Shown here in pieces: positions 22,698-34,256 of a DNA stretch of 64,000 bases (position 1 is the stretch's first letter; each line of letters begins with the position of its first letter). This DNA comes from Corynespora cassiicola. Taxonomy: Eukaryota; Ascomycota; Dothideomycetes; Pleosporales; Corynesporascaceae. Under the pieces are notes generated by a model. The model worked only from the letters and a program-made list of their open reading frames with translations, was not told where the DNA came from and did no database searches. The position numbers were made by a program, and so were the translations under genes. The DNA is taken from the NCBI GenBank assembly GCA_022059125.1, contig JAEUWY010000019.1, positions 310,001-374,000 of the forward strand, in the 5' to 3' direction.

Positions 22698-23964
22698 TTT
22701 GATGTTGGAAGAGGAAGGTTGAAAAATTTGGTTGGAATGAGGGTATCTGGAAATGAACAGGAAGTTCTGAATCGAAGAACTGAAGAAGCTGAAAGTCTGA
22801 AGGTAACCGGTACGATCGAGGATCTGAGCTTGCAGATGTGAAGAAGAAAAGTGAAGAGAAGAGAAGAGAAGAGAAGGCGAGTTGATGCTGTGATGCTGAT
22901 CCAAATGGCGAAGATGAAGCTACCCTTTATACGAACCTGCGGGCCCATTGTATGAAGCCATCATCTATATCGGCCTGTCCGTCATATGCCGTCCGCTGTT
23001 TACCAAACTGTCATTTGGCCGTGAAACAGACTCACAAGAGTCGGACAAATCTATCTCCTTCGACGCCAAGTGGTGTTGCATGATGGTTGTAAGTATACTT
23101 GAGGTCCGTGGGGAAAGATGCAATGTTCCGGAAGACTGTGGAAAGGTTAGCGTGAACGCACCCCAGACACGGGGCCAAGGCAGCGCATCAAGTGTCAGCC
23201 GCGTTGAAACAAGACACGCCCAGCAACGCCTTGGTCGACAGCGGCCGTGCGACTTGGTTGGAACACGTCTTGGAAGTCTTGTCGGCGCTCGGCGTTCATG
23301 GCGCATTGCCCAACCAGCGTAGGAGCAATCTGTCAGCCCAAACAAGGCACTCTGCAAGCGCTCATGGCATAGGATTCGGCGAAATGGCATTGTAACAGCC
23401 ATCGCGCAAAACCAGCCCAGACTATTTTTCGACACTTGTTTGCCCCGCAAACCCTCGCTCTACCTCTCACCTGGGGACGTCTTGGCAAGAACTGGCAACA
23501 ATTAAACCTCGGCGCGTGATGGTGTTTGGCTGTTTTGTTAGCCTAGATTGAGAGCTTGAGATCATGCGGAGTAAACAACTCAAGCCCAGATTGAAACCCT
23601 CAGCTTCATGCGATTAAAATGTTCAATGTCAACTTGAGAACTTGGGCATTGAGCGGACGAGGATGGCGGACTTGGTGACACTTGTGCGTCTGTCACGAGG
23701 CATCGACCAGGCCAACTACAAAGGCAGCGCTCTTCGCTCGTCTTTGACAAACCCAGATCATACGAGCGTTTCTTGCTTGAACAACCACCTTCTTCTCTTC
23801 TTCTCCAGCGGTCCGTAGTTTTGTCTTGGTACAATCTGCGGCTTTTGCCTTTTTTTTTCAAATCGCTTTTTCTGTTCCAAGTCAGCTCTTGTCTCTTGAC
23901 ATCTTCTCATCGCGACTCTTCTTTTTTTACTGTCTCACAACATTCCATCTGGCCAGTTTCCAGA
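22698..23964. other. Divergent intergenic region with GA-rich leader
   Basis: Contains the leaders of the repeat precursor and of the GPI-type protein. On the plus strand a GAAGA/AGAGAAG purine tract lies at about 22838-22878, and a matching CT-rich stretch lies just before 23965. No gene was recognised between. Confidence 0.5.
22925..22931 (-). promoter_or_regulatory. TATA box of the repeat-precursor gene
   Basis: TATAAAG on the minus strand, about 230 bp upstream of the start codon. This implies a leader of roughly 190-200 nt that includes the purine/pyrimidine tract. Confidence 0.4.
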
Positions 23965-24946
23965 ATGCCTCGCGTTTCTTCTCTCGCTGTGTTGCTGCCG
24001 CTGGCCGGCGTCGCTCAGGCGGCGATGCAGCCATCGATGAACAACCTTACGGTCAACTTCTTCACCCCTGTTGGAAGCGCCGGTACGTACCTCTTCCCGA
24101 GACTTTCGGGCCTTCCTTCAGCATGCTGTACAGGCCTGAGGCTCAGATACTACATCCCTCATACATCTTCCCTTGTCAAACATGCATTCAAGGTAGCATA
24201 CGTTGTATCATGTCCAGCCGCAGGATGCTTTCCTGGGACTTCTTCTCTTGGATTTTCTTTCCAATTCCACATCTTGTATCCATTTGACCTGTTATACCCT
24301 GCTCCCCTTGTCCTATTCTCCATTTCTGGATATTGCGATACCTTCTCTCTTGATTGTTCAATGCTCCCTTCAAACGCATCACTAACAATCGCTAGAATCT
24401 ACCCAGGCGGCCCGAATCGGCACTGAAGAGCGCCTGACTGGAACCTACGCCCTCCTCGTCTTTGACGAAGATCGCTGCGCCGACGGTGCCCTCTGCACTC
24501 TCGCCACAAACCTCACTTCCGCCGAGGCGACCGTCCAACTCGGATCCAACACCGTACATGAGCTGCTTCCGTCCAACAGAAACTCAGGCAACGGCGCCGT
24601 TACGCTTCCCGAGGAGATTGATTCGCCCGATGGCACCATGCGACTGCTTTTCAACACGACGGATAACCCTGCTCCGTCAAACGCGGCCGATCTCCTCAAC
24701 GCGCCGTGGTCGAACGACAGGATTGTGGCGGGCAGCGAGGACACGAAGCCGAGGAAGTGCAGGGCCAGGGGCCGGAAGGGACGCAGACGGTGCAGGACCA
24801 AGTCCGCTGGCGGCGCTGGAAGTGTGGTGAACAGCACTCTGGACTTCCTTGATGGTGAAGAGAGTGGCGCCGCTGGAGTTTTCGTTGCGGGCAGCGGTGT
24901 TTTGGGATGGGCTGTGGCTGGTCTGGCGATGTTGATCGTTGCATAG
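23965..24946 (+). CDS. Secreted GPI-anchored-type surface protein
   Basis: Two exons around an unusually long 313 bp intron (24083-24395) give 222 residues. A signal peptide (MPRVSSLAVLLPLAGVAQA) leads the protein. The mature part has Cys pairs, several N-glycosylation sequons (NNLT, NLTS, NTTD) and an unusual basic block, KPRKCRARGRKGRRRCR. The C-terminus is a hydrophobic tail (VFVAGSGVLGWAVAGLAML) preceded by small residues, as expected for GPI attachment. The phase across the intron is exact. The protein family was not recognised. It is likely a cell-wall or plasma-membrane surface protein. Confidence 0.75.
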
Positions 24947-25862
24947 AGGATTTCATTTTTACCTTTTGCCTTTCCCTCTCTCTTTCTTTTTGTTCACTCG
25001 TTATTCTCCATGTTTTTCTGGCGCGCATGTCCGGGCGTTTCTTCGGTGTTGCATCGATTGAGCATGGTTCTCGGCGATAGTGGCAGGCAGGAAGGGTTCC
25101 TTGGCGGGGCTTCGACATGAAATGGATCCCCACTGGAATGAAGTCAACCTTCAGGCGTTTGGCTGGAGACGAAAAATACAAAAAAATTCTGGCTAGATTG
25201 ATCAGGCAGGCTGTGAAATTCATCTCGCGTAAAACCCACGTGCTGACATCTTGCTCGATGCAAACGAAACGCGTTCTTGATGATGCCCACCATAGCCATA
25301 GAAATGACGTCTTGTAGGAAGCAGTGCGTGCATGAATGAAACCGTTGGCATCGAAACCCCTGTCGTCATGCGCGGGATGGATTGGGCGGGGAACGTTGGA
25401 GCCTCAGCTATTTTTAAGGGACTATAAGATGAACGATAAGCGAACACGACCATCTAGATCATACCCTAGAACTAGCGCATGGCTTGGGTGCGAAACCGGG
25501 GCCTAGGTCCCGACATCGTGCGCAGGACAATGGGCGAGGCAGGGCCGGTCGAGTGTATCGGTACCGGGGGTAGATCGGGTATGCCCGCGGAAATACCGGG
25601 ACTGTCGGTCAGGCAGCAGGAGAATGTGTCCAGAATACCGTGGGATGTAATTACATGAAATCGGATATGATGCTCGTCCATCGCCCATCGACTCGCCTTT
25701 GAACGAGCAGAAACAACCACCAGGATCGCATAGTCTTACTAAGTTTTGTCCTTTGATCGCCAAGGTTTGTATCCGGAACTAGTCGGCCCTATGGCTGTCA
25801 TGCAGGTTGGGTGTCCAAAACTCAAAACGAGCTGCCGGTTTGACACGAGACTGACATTTGAA
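24947..25862. other. Intergenic, no gene recognised
   Basis: The 3' region of the GPI-type gene and the upstream region of the monooxygenase. Only short open frames without motifs. Confidence 0.5.
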
Positions 25863-27439
25863 ATGCGCCCTTTGTACCCTACCAACAGCTTGAAATTTCT
25901 GGATAAACTTTCTGGACAGAATGGGCATCATGTCGCCAACGATGCAGTGCACATCAGGCCGAGACTTGAGGTGATTGTCGTCGGAGCCGGTTTGGGTGGA
26001 TTGGCTACTGCAGTGGCCCTGCAATTGTATGGGCACAGGGTGACTGTGTTGGAACAGGCGCCTTTCCTAGCTGAAGTGAGTATCGGGTGATGGTTTGTGA
26101 CAAGGGGAATGAGAGCAAGATTGACAAGCTGCAGGTTGGCGCCGGTATCCAGATTCCGCCCAACTCTGGCCGCCATCTACATGACTGGGGCCTCGAGCAT
26201 CGCCTTGCCGCCGTGGGTACACGACCCGATGCCATGACCTTTAGAAGATGGGAAAATGGAGATGCCATCGGGCACACAGATCTTGGGCCAGAGTATCGAG
26301 CAAAATTCCACGCTCCTTATTACGTGATCCATCGAGCGGACTTTCATGAGATACTGCATGCGCGAGCTATTGAACTTGGAGTCGACATGCACTTGTCATC
26401 CAAAGTCACCTCGTACGATCCCGACGGACCTGCAGTGAGTACGGATGACGGAAGGGTTTTCAAGGGTGATTTGGTCGTTGCTGCAGATGGTCAGTGTCGA
26501 GGTTCAGAGCCTGGCCGATGTTACTGATGGCCCTAGGGATCAAATCGATTGCACGCAGTATAATTGACTCGTCTGCTGAGAATGCGAAGCCGACGGGATT
26601 CGCAGCATACAGGGCGACAGCATTGACTGAAACTATGCGAAAAGATCCGGATACGGCTTGGCTGCTTGAGAGACCCGACCTGAATATTTGGTACAGCCCG
26701 GCCAGGTGCCTAGTGCTGGCAATCACTGACCTTGCAATTTAGGATCGGCGACGGCAGGCATGTAATGTCTTATATGATTTCCGGTGGAAAGACGTTCAAC
26801 ATGGTTCTGGTGCACCGAGACACATCAGACCCCTCGGCATGGAATGCGGCCTCTGCGCGACGAGACATGGAAGAGCAATTCCAGGGCTGGGACCGCAGTC
26901 TGACAAAGGTCATCTCGCAGGTAGACAGATTCCAGAAATGGCCTTTGATGACGGGGGGCAGGCAAAGCCGTTGGGTGGCAGAATCCAAGAAGATGCTCAT
27001 CCTTGGCGATGCGGCACATGCCATGCTTCCGTTCATGTCGCAGGGTGAGTGGACAGATCCAAGCCTGGACAGTTGGCTGACCAAGAGTACAGGCGCGGCA
27101 ATGGCTGTTGAGGACGCAGCGGCGCTGGCTACGGCGCTACATCACGCCAAGGGGAAGGGCGACATTGCACGGGTGCTCGACGTCTTCGAGTCGGTGCGCC
27201 GGCTGCGCACGCAACAAATGCAGCAAGCAAGTTCACTGAATGCCGAGCTTTGGCACTTTTGCGATGGCCCGGAACAGCGCGCGAGAGATGAAGCGATGGA
27301 GGCGGAGGTCTTGGGCCTGCAATTCAAGCAGAGCGCGAACCAGTGGAGCGATCCCGTGACACAGCGATGGGCATATGGGTTCGATGCAGCCGCTTCGGTT
27401 CATGAGCAGCTAGAGGCGGACGGACGGTGCGGTCTGTGA
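25863..27439 (+). CDS. FAD-dependent aromatic monooxygenase, salicylate hydroxylase-like
   Basis: Five exons (introns 26076-26134, 26490-26536, 26691-26742, 27045-27092) give about 456 residues. The dinucleotide motif VVGAGLGG (GxGxxG) is near residue 40, the DG-type NAD(P)H/FAD region includes HRADFHEIL, and the GD motif is ILGDAAHAMLP. These are the three marks of class A flavoprotein hydroxylases. It should add one oxygen to an aromatic ring using NAD(P)H. The start is uncertain: in-frame Met codons also lie upstream (25746, 25791), and the stretch before VIVVGAG is longer than usual. The product of such enzymes (catechol or gentisate) could feed ring-cleavage enzymes such as the one at 14-15 kb. 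Confidence 0.85.
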
Positions 27440-27781
27440 ATTGGTCGTCGAGGACGCGGCATGCGGCAGTGGGAGTAGAGCGCGGAGAGGGAACAGGTCC
27501 AAGGCCTGACGGCAGTTTGAGGTAGATCAGCATTCTTAGCAAATGGAGACAGCGACACCACACGACTGATGCAGTGGCCGAGGGTTGGCGATGTTATATC
27601 TGAGCAGTGGCAAGCCCGAAAGTGAGGCGGTCGGTGACGTAGCGCGAAACCAGAGGCGCGTTCGCGTCGAAGAGTCCAAGGGCCGCGGCTTGGCGTCCAG
27701 AAATTTTGGCCCCTCGCCTGAACCCCGCCAAAACGGCGAAGAGCCTGCAAAGCCCCGCCACACGTATAGACCTCTACAAAA
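27440..27781. other. Short intergenic region
   Basis: The 3' end of the monooxygenase and the promoter of the RING-like gene. No other gene was seen. Confidence 0.5.
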
Positions 27782-28631
27782 ATGGCTGCCTGTGTCGCCT
27801 GTAAGAGCCCGCTGGTGGTCGAGATCGAGCCAGACGAGGACGAAGATGTCCAGATGGGCGGCTCCTCCAGCAAGGCACCTGCTGCCGGGCCCGAGACTGT
27901 ACCAGACGACGTGCATCTCAACTGCGGATGCCATTTCCACTGGTACGAGACCTCTCCAGGCCCATTGTCTGTGTTTTTGCTGACTCGACGCGTCCAGGGA
28001 CTGCCTCCTCGAAGCCTACCAAGTCACCGAATGCCCCAGTTGCGGGAAGAACATTGCTACCAGCACGCCGACCGGACAGCAGGTTCTGTGCAGCCTGAAC
28101 AACGAGGGTGGTCTTCAAGAGAACCTCGATATCCTTCCGCTGCTGGTAGAGGAGAGCTACCTGAGGGCTTACCCCGAGGAGCGCAAATGCCGGGCCTTTC
28201 TCGAGTTCTGCCGCGAAGGCGACGTCAAGGCCATAATCGATATGCTACAAAACGAGGAGGTCGACGAGGACGATGACGACGACGAAATGGACCAGGGCGA
28301 GCAGTCTGGCAGGACCATCGGCGCCGACGAGATGCTGCGGTACCAGGACCCCATTGGCGACATGCAGTCTGGTCTCCATGCGGCTGTCCATGCGCAGAGC
28401 CGAGAGACGGCCTGGCTACTGCTGCTGCTGGCGAGTAACCTGGATCTGACAGAGTTCCCGGCCGAAGTCTTCCAAGAGGCTGAGGCGCTGGGCATCATGA
28501 GGGGCATCACCGAGGACAAGACGGATATCAGGAGCATGAAGGATGGGAATGGAAAGACGGCCGAGGACATCGCGAAGGAGGTTGGGGGCGTGTGGGTGGG
28601 ATGGATTGGCAATGGCAGGTTGGCCATCTGA
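27782..28631 (+). CDS. RING-like / ankyrin-like conserved protein
   Basis: Two exons (intron 27943-27997) give 264 residues. The N-terminal 80 residues hold paired metal-ligand motifs: CVAC, then NCGCHFHW with DCLLE directly after the intron, then CPSCGK, a spacing like a RING or related treble-clef zinc domain with Cys/His ligands. An acidic insert (VDEDDDDDEMDQGEQ) interrupts a helical region. The C-terminal half has ankyrin-like helices (GLHAAVHAQSRETAWLLLLLASN and DGNGKTAEDIAKEVG). A role in ubiquitin transfer or as a scaffold is inferred from the zinc module only. Confidence 0.75.
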
Positions 28632-29708
28632 ATAGGTCCAGGTCTGTGAGTGAGGGTGCGGTCAACACCGAGCCCATCAGGGTTCTCAGACGATCCCCCC
28701 GGTCGATGAATTGCACTGTGGACCGACATGGAGCTGATGCGTACATTAGACAAAAATACCCCATTGATGTTTTGTTGGTTTCATTCCTTTCTCGCACGCT
28801 TCTCAGATGGGGTATTTGGCCTCCTCGATTGTGCGTCACGTGTCGGGCACCTGGCCAACCATCTCAAGTCAGATGGGATCCGGGCACATGACGAGTGATC
28901 TACCTTGGTAGGTATATGCTCTAAACTTCATAAATTCTACATCATTACCCGAGGATTATCACAAACGCCGTCATAACGCTGACAGGGCGCATGTTTCGAG
29001 TCCCCTGCATACTACCCAAGTACCGCCCAGATAGGCCCCAAGGGAGAAAGGGTGAACAAAAATCAAATCATAATTTTCACTCCGAGTCTAATATCCTACT
29101 GCCAACCTGTTGCACACGTCATTTGCCCTCCCGGATTGGTGAACGGGAAGATGCCGAACGTCGGCATCTCTGATCAAACACTAAGCTCTACTTGGTAAAA
29201 GCCAGCCATATGCATCAGCACCAGGTTGGATCTCTCCAGTCCGCAACGCGTAGCCCATTTAGAAGAATTCACAACTAGAATTCAGTTTTCCATTATTCTA
29301 TTCTCCGCGCGTACGAGCAAGTTGTTGCAGACTTGGAGTAGGAATTGCGATAATGACAGAGACGAGGTAGAGCTTTGTGCCGTCGGCGGCATCGGCCTTA
29401 TCGGCATTTCATACCAAGAATCTACTACCCAAGCCTCTAGATAGCGCAGGATACGACATCTGGCCACTAATGTCGACACTTGCGCTTGCGATATCCCCAA
29501 AATGACATCTGTGGTGGGGGTCATCCACTTCTCGCCATACACCCGACCCCACAGCCCATTGCGCGCCCTGAGATCCATTCAAGGATAGACTCTTCTCAGT
29601 ATATGGTGGCGCACTCGGGTAATTCCCGAGTTATCAGCGCCTCGAGAAGACTTTTTTTTTCTATACTTGACGGATCAGCCGACATACTCTTCCCCAGCTG
29701 CTCAGATG
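28632..29708. other. Intergenic, no gene recognised
   Basis: Short, unconvincing open frames only; the right end is the nitrilase promoter. Confidence 0.5.
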
Positions 29709-29717
29709 TATAAAAAG
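29709..29717 (+). promoter_or_regulatory. TATA box of the nitrilase gene
   Basis: TATAAAAAG about 67 bp upstream of the start codon, a strong match to a fungal core promoter. Confidence 0.55.
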
Positions 29718-29775
29718 AGCCCGGTCTCATCTGGTACTGGCTACCCATCTCAGCGAACTCGACCAACGCGTCAAG

Positions 29776-30899
29776 ATGTTGTCCATTGCCTCCCTCGCCT
29801 TGTTCCTAGGAACCGTGGCCGCGGCTCCAGCTGCGGTGCCATCGAAACCTGCCGCAACTCCAGACTATAACAACCTCACCGTCGCGATCGTCCGCGCAGA
29901 ACCGGTCAACTGGCCCATGCCCATCATGAACACTAATTGGACTGGCCGGCAATTCGATCTTAATGCTACCGTGACAAAGGGCATCCGACTCATTGAAGAG
30001 GCAGCGAGCAACGGCGCCAACCTCGTCGTATTCCCCGAACTATGGTTCCCTGGGTACCCTCAAGGCATGGCCGACCGCTCTAGCATGGGCCCCTGGCTCG
30101 AAAACTACATTGAAAACTCCCTCACCCTCAACTCCTCCCACTGGACCGCCCTCGTCAAAGCCGCAACTGACAACAACGTCTACCTCTCCCCCGCCTTCTC
30201 CCACCGCGAGGACGGCAACATCTACATGGCCCAGGCCCTCATCCATCCGGACGGCTCCACCTTTGTACGCCACAAACTCCGCCCCTCGGGCGGAGAGCGT
30301 ACCCTCTTCTCCGACGGCACCACCGACGACTTGAAAGTCATTGCCACGCCCTACGGCCGCTGGGGCATCCTGGAGTGCTGGGAGCACTTCCATCCGTCCA
30401 TGACGTTCAACGTGCAGGCACAGGTCGAGACTTTGCACATCGCTGCGTGGCCGTGTACGTTGCCATTCCCGTCCCCCTTCTATGCTACCACCTCACTGAC
30501 GCCCGCCGAATAGATACTCCCGATGCGGGCGACCCGCTCGCCCAGCCCTTCGAAACCCTCGAGTCCAACCTCGCTGCTGCGCGCGTCTACGCCATCAGCG
30601 CTAACTCCCCCGTAGTATTTGCCTCAGTGGGCAACGTGCGCTTCTTGGATGCGCAGGGTGTGGACTTGGCGGTGGTCGAGGCGGCGGTTTCGACGGTGGA
30701 GCAGCCGCTGGCGTATCACTCGTTTAATACGACGGGATTGGCGGAGACGGAGCCTTATGCGCCGAATGATGAGCAGGCTTGGGGGACGCTGCAGCAGATT
30801 GTGCAGAGCTTTCCGGCGTATATTCCTAGGGTGAAGGGGAGCTTTGTAGCGAAGAAGCTTAATCCGATTGCTGAGATGTTGGCTGGGGAGGGGCACTAG
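29776..30899 (+). CDS. Secreted carbon-nitrogen hydrolase (nitrilase superfamily)
   Basis: Two exons (intron 30455-30513) give 354 residues. The catalytic triad is visible: Glu in FPELWFPGYP, Lys in RHKLRPSGGERTLFSDG, and Cys in GILECWEHFHP. It should hydrolyse a nitrile or amide. Unusually for this superfamily, residues 1-16 form a good signal peptide (MLSIASLALFLGTVAA), and there are N-glycosylation sequons (NLT, NWT, NAT, NSS), so the enzyme is probably exported or vacuolar. The residues after the catalytic Cys (WEHFHP) resemble the fungal nitrilase/cyanide-hydratase branch. Substrate choice cannot be settled by reading. Confidence 0.9.
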
Positions 30900-31710
30900 G
30901 AGACCTTGAGAGGTTGGTTGTAATAATATGAACAGTCGAGGGAGATGAACTGATAATGCTGATGAGCATCCATAGACTTGGGCTAGAAAATAGATACTAA
31001 TGATTCTACATATTTCTGCACTACTGACTCTTTTATGCAGGAAAAGAAAATCATACGTTTTCTACTGCCCTGTAACGTCTGTCAAATGCAACATAAAGGT
31101 TCCAGGTCAGCTTTCAAGTTGTGATTGCCTTTTTAAACGTCGTTGGAGGATTGAATAACTAGTCTGTTTAAACACAGGATATCCTACAACAGACTTATAG
31201 CTTTGTTTATCCCACATTGAACATAAGGTTTTAAGATGTAATGAGTAATACTTGGTTGTTAGAACGGCTGTAAGTTGTATTAAGCCCGTAATACGACCAG
31301 AATGTCGCTGCTGAGGCTGTGGTGATGGCATAGTCTGGAGACGGCATGTTCACACACCGAGCAGCAATTCTTGCGCTTAGCCACAAATTAATTCAATGCA
31401 AATCTTACTACGATCGAGATAGGTAAGAATCTTAAATGGAAAAACGCTCAATGATGTCAACATTCCGCTAACCGAAATTGGTCCCGAAGATTTACCTATC
31501 GGCATCGGCGGTATGCCGTATCGCTGTTTTGTTATGTCACACCTCTCCACAAGCCTGCTTGTCAATCTTCTTCAACGCATGGTCATGTCCAGTCGCAGAA
31601 ATAATCGAAAAGTCGCCCTCGTAATGCCATTGAGATCATCCGGCAGCCAAAAGCATCTTCTATTCGATAACAACTTACCACGCGCCCCATAACGCCACCT
31701 GAACAAATCC
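30900..31710. other. Intergenic, AT-rich
   Basis: AT-rich; no gene recognised. Confidence 0.5.
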
Positions 31711-34256
31711 ATGAATCGACAGCGACTCGACAAGCGGAGAAGAGTCGCACTCGCTTGCGAGGCATGCAGAGACCGAAAAGTGCGATGCGATGGAGTAAAG
31801 CCGGTCTGCAAACAGTGTGATCGGCGCGGCTACACTCTCTGCAATTACTCCATCATAGCTAGCAGCGCACAACGCCGAAGCGAACAAGAGTATACATCAT
31901 AGATCTGGCCTCGCATAAATCTGCTTCTCCTAAACTTTTATAGGTTCATTGCAAGCCTGAAAAGGCAAGTAGAGGAGCTCCAAGATCGTCTGGGGCAGAG
32001 TACTCCAAGAGCTCACCATGCGACTCCAGCTGTAGACGGAAGAATGCAGACTGCTCATGCCGAAGAAGAGCACCTTCGATCATTTGCCACCGAGGCTTCA
32101 CCAGACGGCCTCAAATCACATGACCAGAGGCCTTCCACTATTATATCACATCTGCCACATGGGTCGACTTCCAACACATCTACACCCGAAACTATCAGAA
32201 GCCAGGTTCATCTGCGAATCGGGCGCGACTTCAATCTTAGTAATCAGAATGATGGCCCAACTTCCGTCAGTGCTATGGGCGCATCACTATCACTTACAGG
32301 ACAAGCTCAGTCACCCTCCGAGGGATTTTATGGTCAATCCTCAGTGGTGGCGTTGCTGAAAGAGATTCACTCTCCTGGTGTGCAGTCTGATTGCACCAAC
32401 AACTCTCCGCAAATGCGATCCAAGCCAGAACCATCTTCTTCTCATCAGGCAAGTCGTAATGATAGATTCATCGATTATCTTCGACCTGCGTACTCCCTGC
32501 CCCCAAGGAGTATCGCAGATAAGCTTTCGGGACTCTACTTCCAAAGTGTACACATCTTTTACCCTTGGATCCATGCGCCGAGCTTTCAGGATAGCTTCGA
32601 GCGCATATGGACTGGCGCACACGAAGCTGGCTATGTCGCAGAAGCTGGCCCCGATATAGGGCTGGGCGGCTCAAAATGCTCCACTGCCGCATTTTACTGT
32701 GCTCTCAACGCCATGTTCGCGTTGGGCTGTGAGTTTTCTGATCTCCCCGCTGAGGTCAAAGACGAGACTTCGGCCGGTTTTTACCAGAGGATGAAGGAGT
32801 TACTGCCCATGAATATCCTTGATAGTGGAAGTCTTGCAGACATTCAGACTTTATTGTTGGTTGGGCAATATTTATTGTGTACCCAGAATGCCACCAGATG
32901 CTGGAATGTGGTCGGGCTTGCGTGCCGGATGGCGTTGGGTATCGGCCTACAATCAGAGCCAGCCGTTAATTCGTCCAACTTGGAAGTTGAGATGCGACGA
33001 CGTGTTTGGTATGCCTGCATACAAATGGACATGTGAGTTCTCCATTATTCCTGAGCTTACCCAGGGTCGCTCATCTCAAAAAGGACCGTGAGCATGACTT
33101 TGGGTCGTCCACCAACCATGCGTGACAATCGTAGGGTCCCCTTGCCGAGCCCAATCGACGACAAGTTTCTTTCCTACTCGACATCCGACTCCGTACAACC
33201 CCCTGAAAAATTTTCAATCAATCATTTCTGCGTCGAAAACATAAAGCTCGCCGAGATCCTGGCGGATATTCTCGAACATGTCTACCATCCGAGGTCGACC
33301 ACGTCAAATCTTAGACCCAGCCATTTCAATCCTGCCAATTATCAAAATAGTTTCGACACCATCATGGCGCTTAACTCATTGTTAGACGACTTCGCCACAG
33401 CACTACCCGAAAAACTCCATTGGGACAAAATCCAATCCTTACAAAACGTCGACCCCATCGTGCGCCGCCAATCCAACGTCCTCCACGCAAGGTACTCCCC
33501 CTCCCCATACCCCCATCCACCCACTAACCCCGTTTCTTCCAGATACCTCCATCTAAAGATCCTCCTTCACCGCCCCAGCTTCACCCACTACTGCTCCTCC
33601 GCCCGCCAACCGTCAAACACCCGCACCACGCACCAAAGACTCGCCTCCTCCCTGCACGCAGAATGCGCCTTCATCTGCGCAGAAACGGCATGCCAGCTCA
33701 TCCACTCACTAGCCGCAGCCGCCCAAACAGACTCCACGGGCGCATGGTGGTATAGCGTTTTCTGTAAGCCCCCTCTAGCTACCTAGGCATGAGTCCCACT
33801 GACGCACCTGCGGCAGATATCGTGACATCTGCCGCTATCCTTATCCTCGCTGAGTCTACAGAGGCGCTCGCGAGGCGGTTTAGCGACGGGGAGTTGAGGC
33901 GGGCGTGGGAGGGGTGTCGGGGGTTGTTGGAGAGGTTGGGGGAGAGGCATGTGCGCGCGGGGGTGTATGTGAGGTCGCTGACGGGGTTGCGGGAGGGTGT
34001 GCGGCCGCAGGGAGGGCCTTCAACGATGATTCAGACCCTTGTTGGGGTAGATGAGGGTGTTGGTGGCTCGAATGATGTGCATGGGTGGGGAGGTGCTGGA
34101 ATTAGGGGCGTGGGTGTGGTTCCTGGACCGCAAGATCATGCAGGTGAGCCTATGTGGCAGGGTGATGGTTTTGTGAGTGATCAGAGTATTTTTACGCTGT
34201 TAGATGATTGGGAGGCGGGGGTTGGGAATATCATGATGCCCGATGACCAGTGGTGA
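31711..34256 (+). CDS. Zn2Cys6 transcription factor with Fungal_trans domain
   Basis: Five exons (introns 31890-31943, 33033-33083, 33492-33542, 33764-33816) give 778 residues. The zinc cluster CEACRDRKVRC ... CKQC ... C sits at residues 16-44, followed by the heptad linker FIASLKRQVEELQDRL, a typical dimerisation coil. The central regulatory domain shows YFQSVHIFYPWIHAPSFQDSF, RVWYACIQMDM and TVSMTLGRPPTM. The C-terminal part is Gly-rich, ending in an acidic LLDDWEAG segment that could be an activation tail. It is a nuclear regulator. The nearest genes are the nitrilase upstream and the Tyr-less SDR downstream; no target can be read from sequence. Confidence 0.92.
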
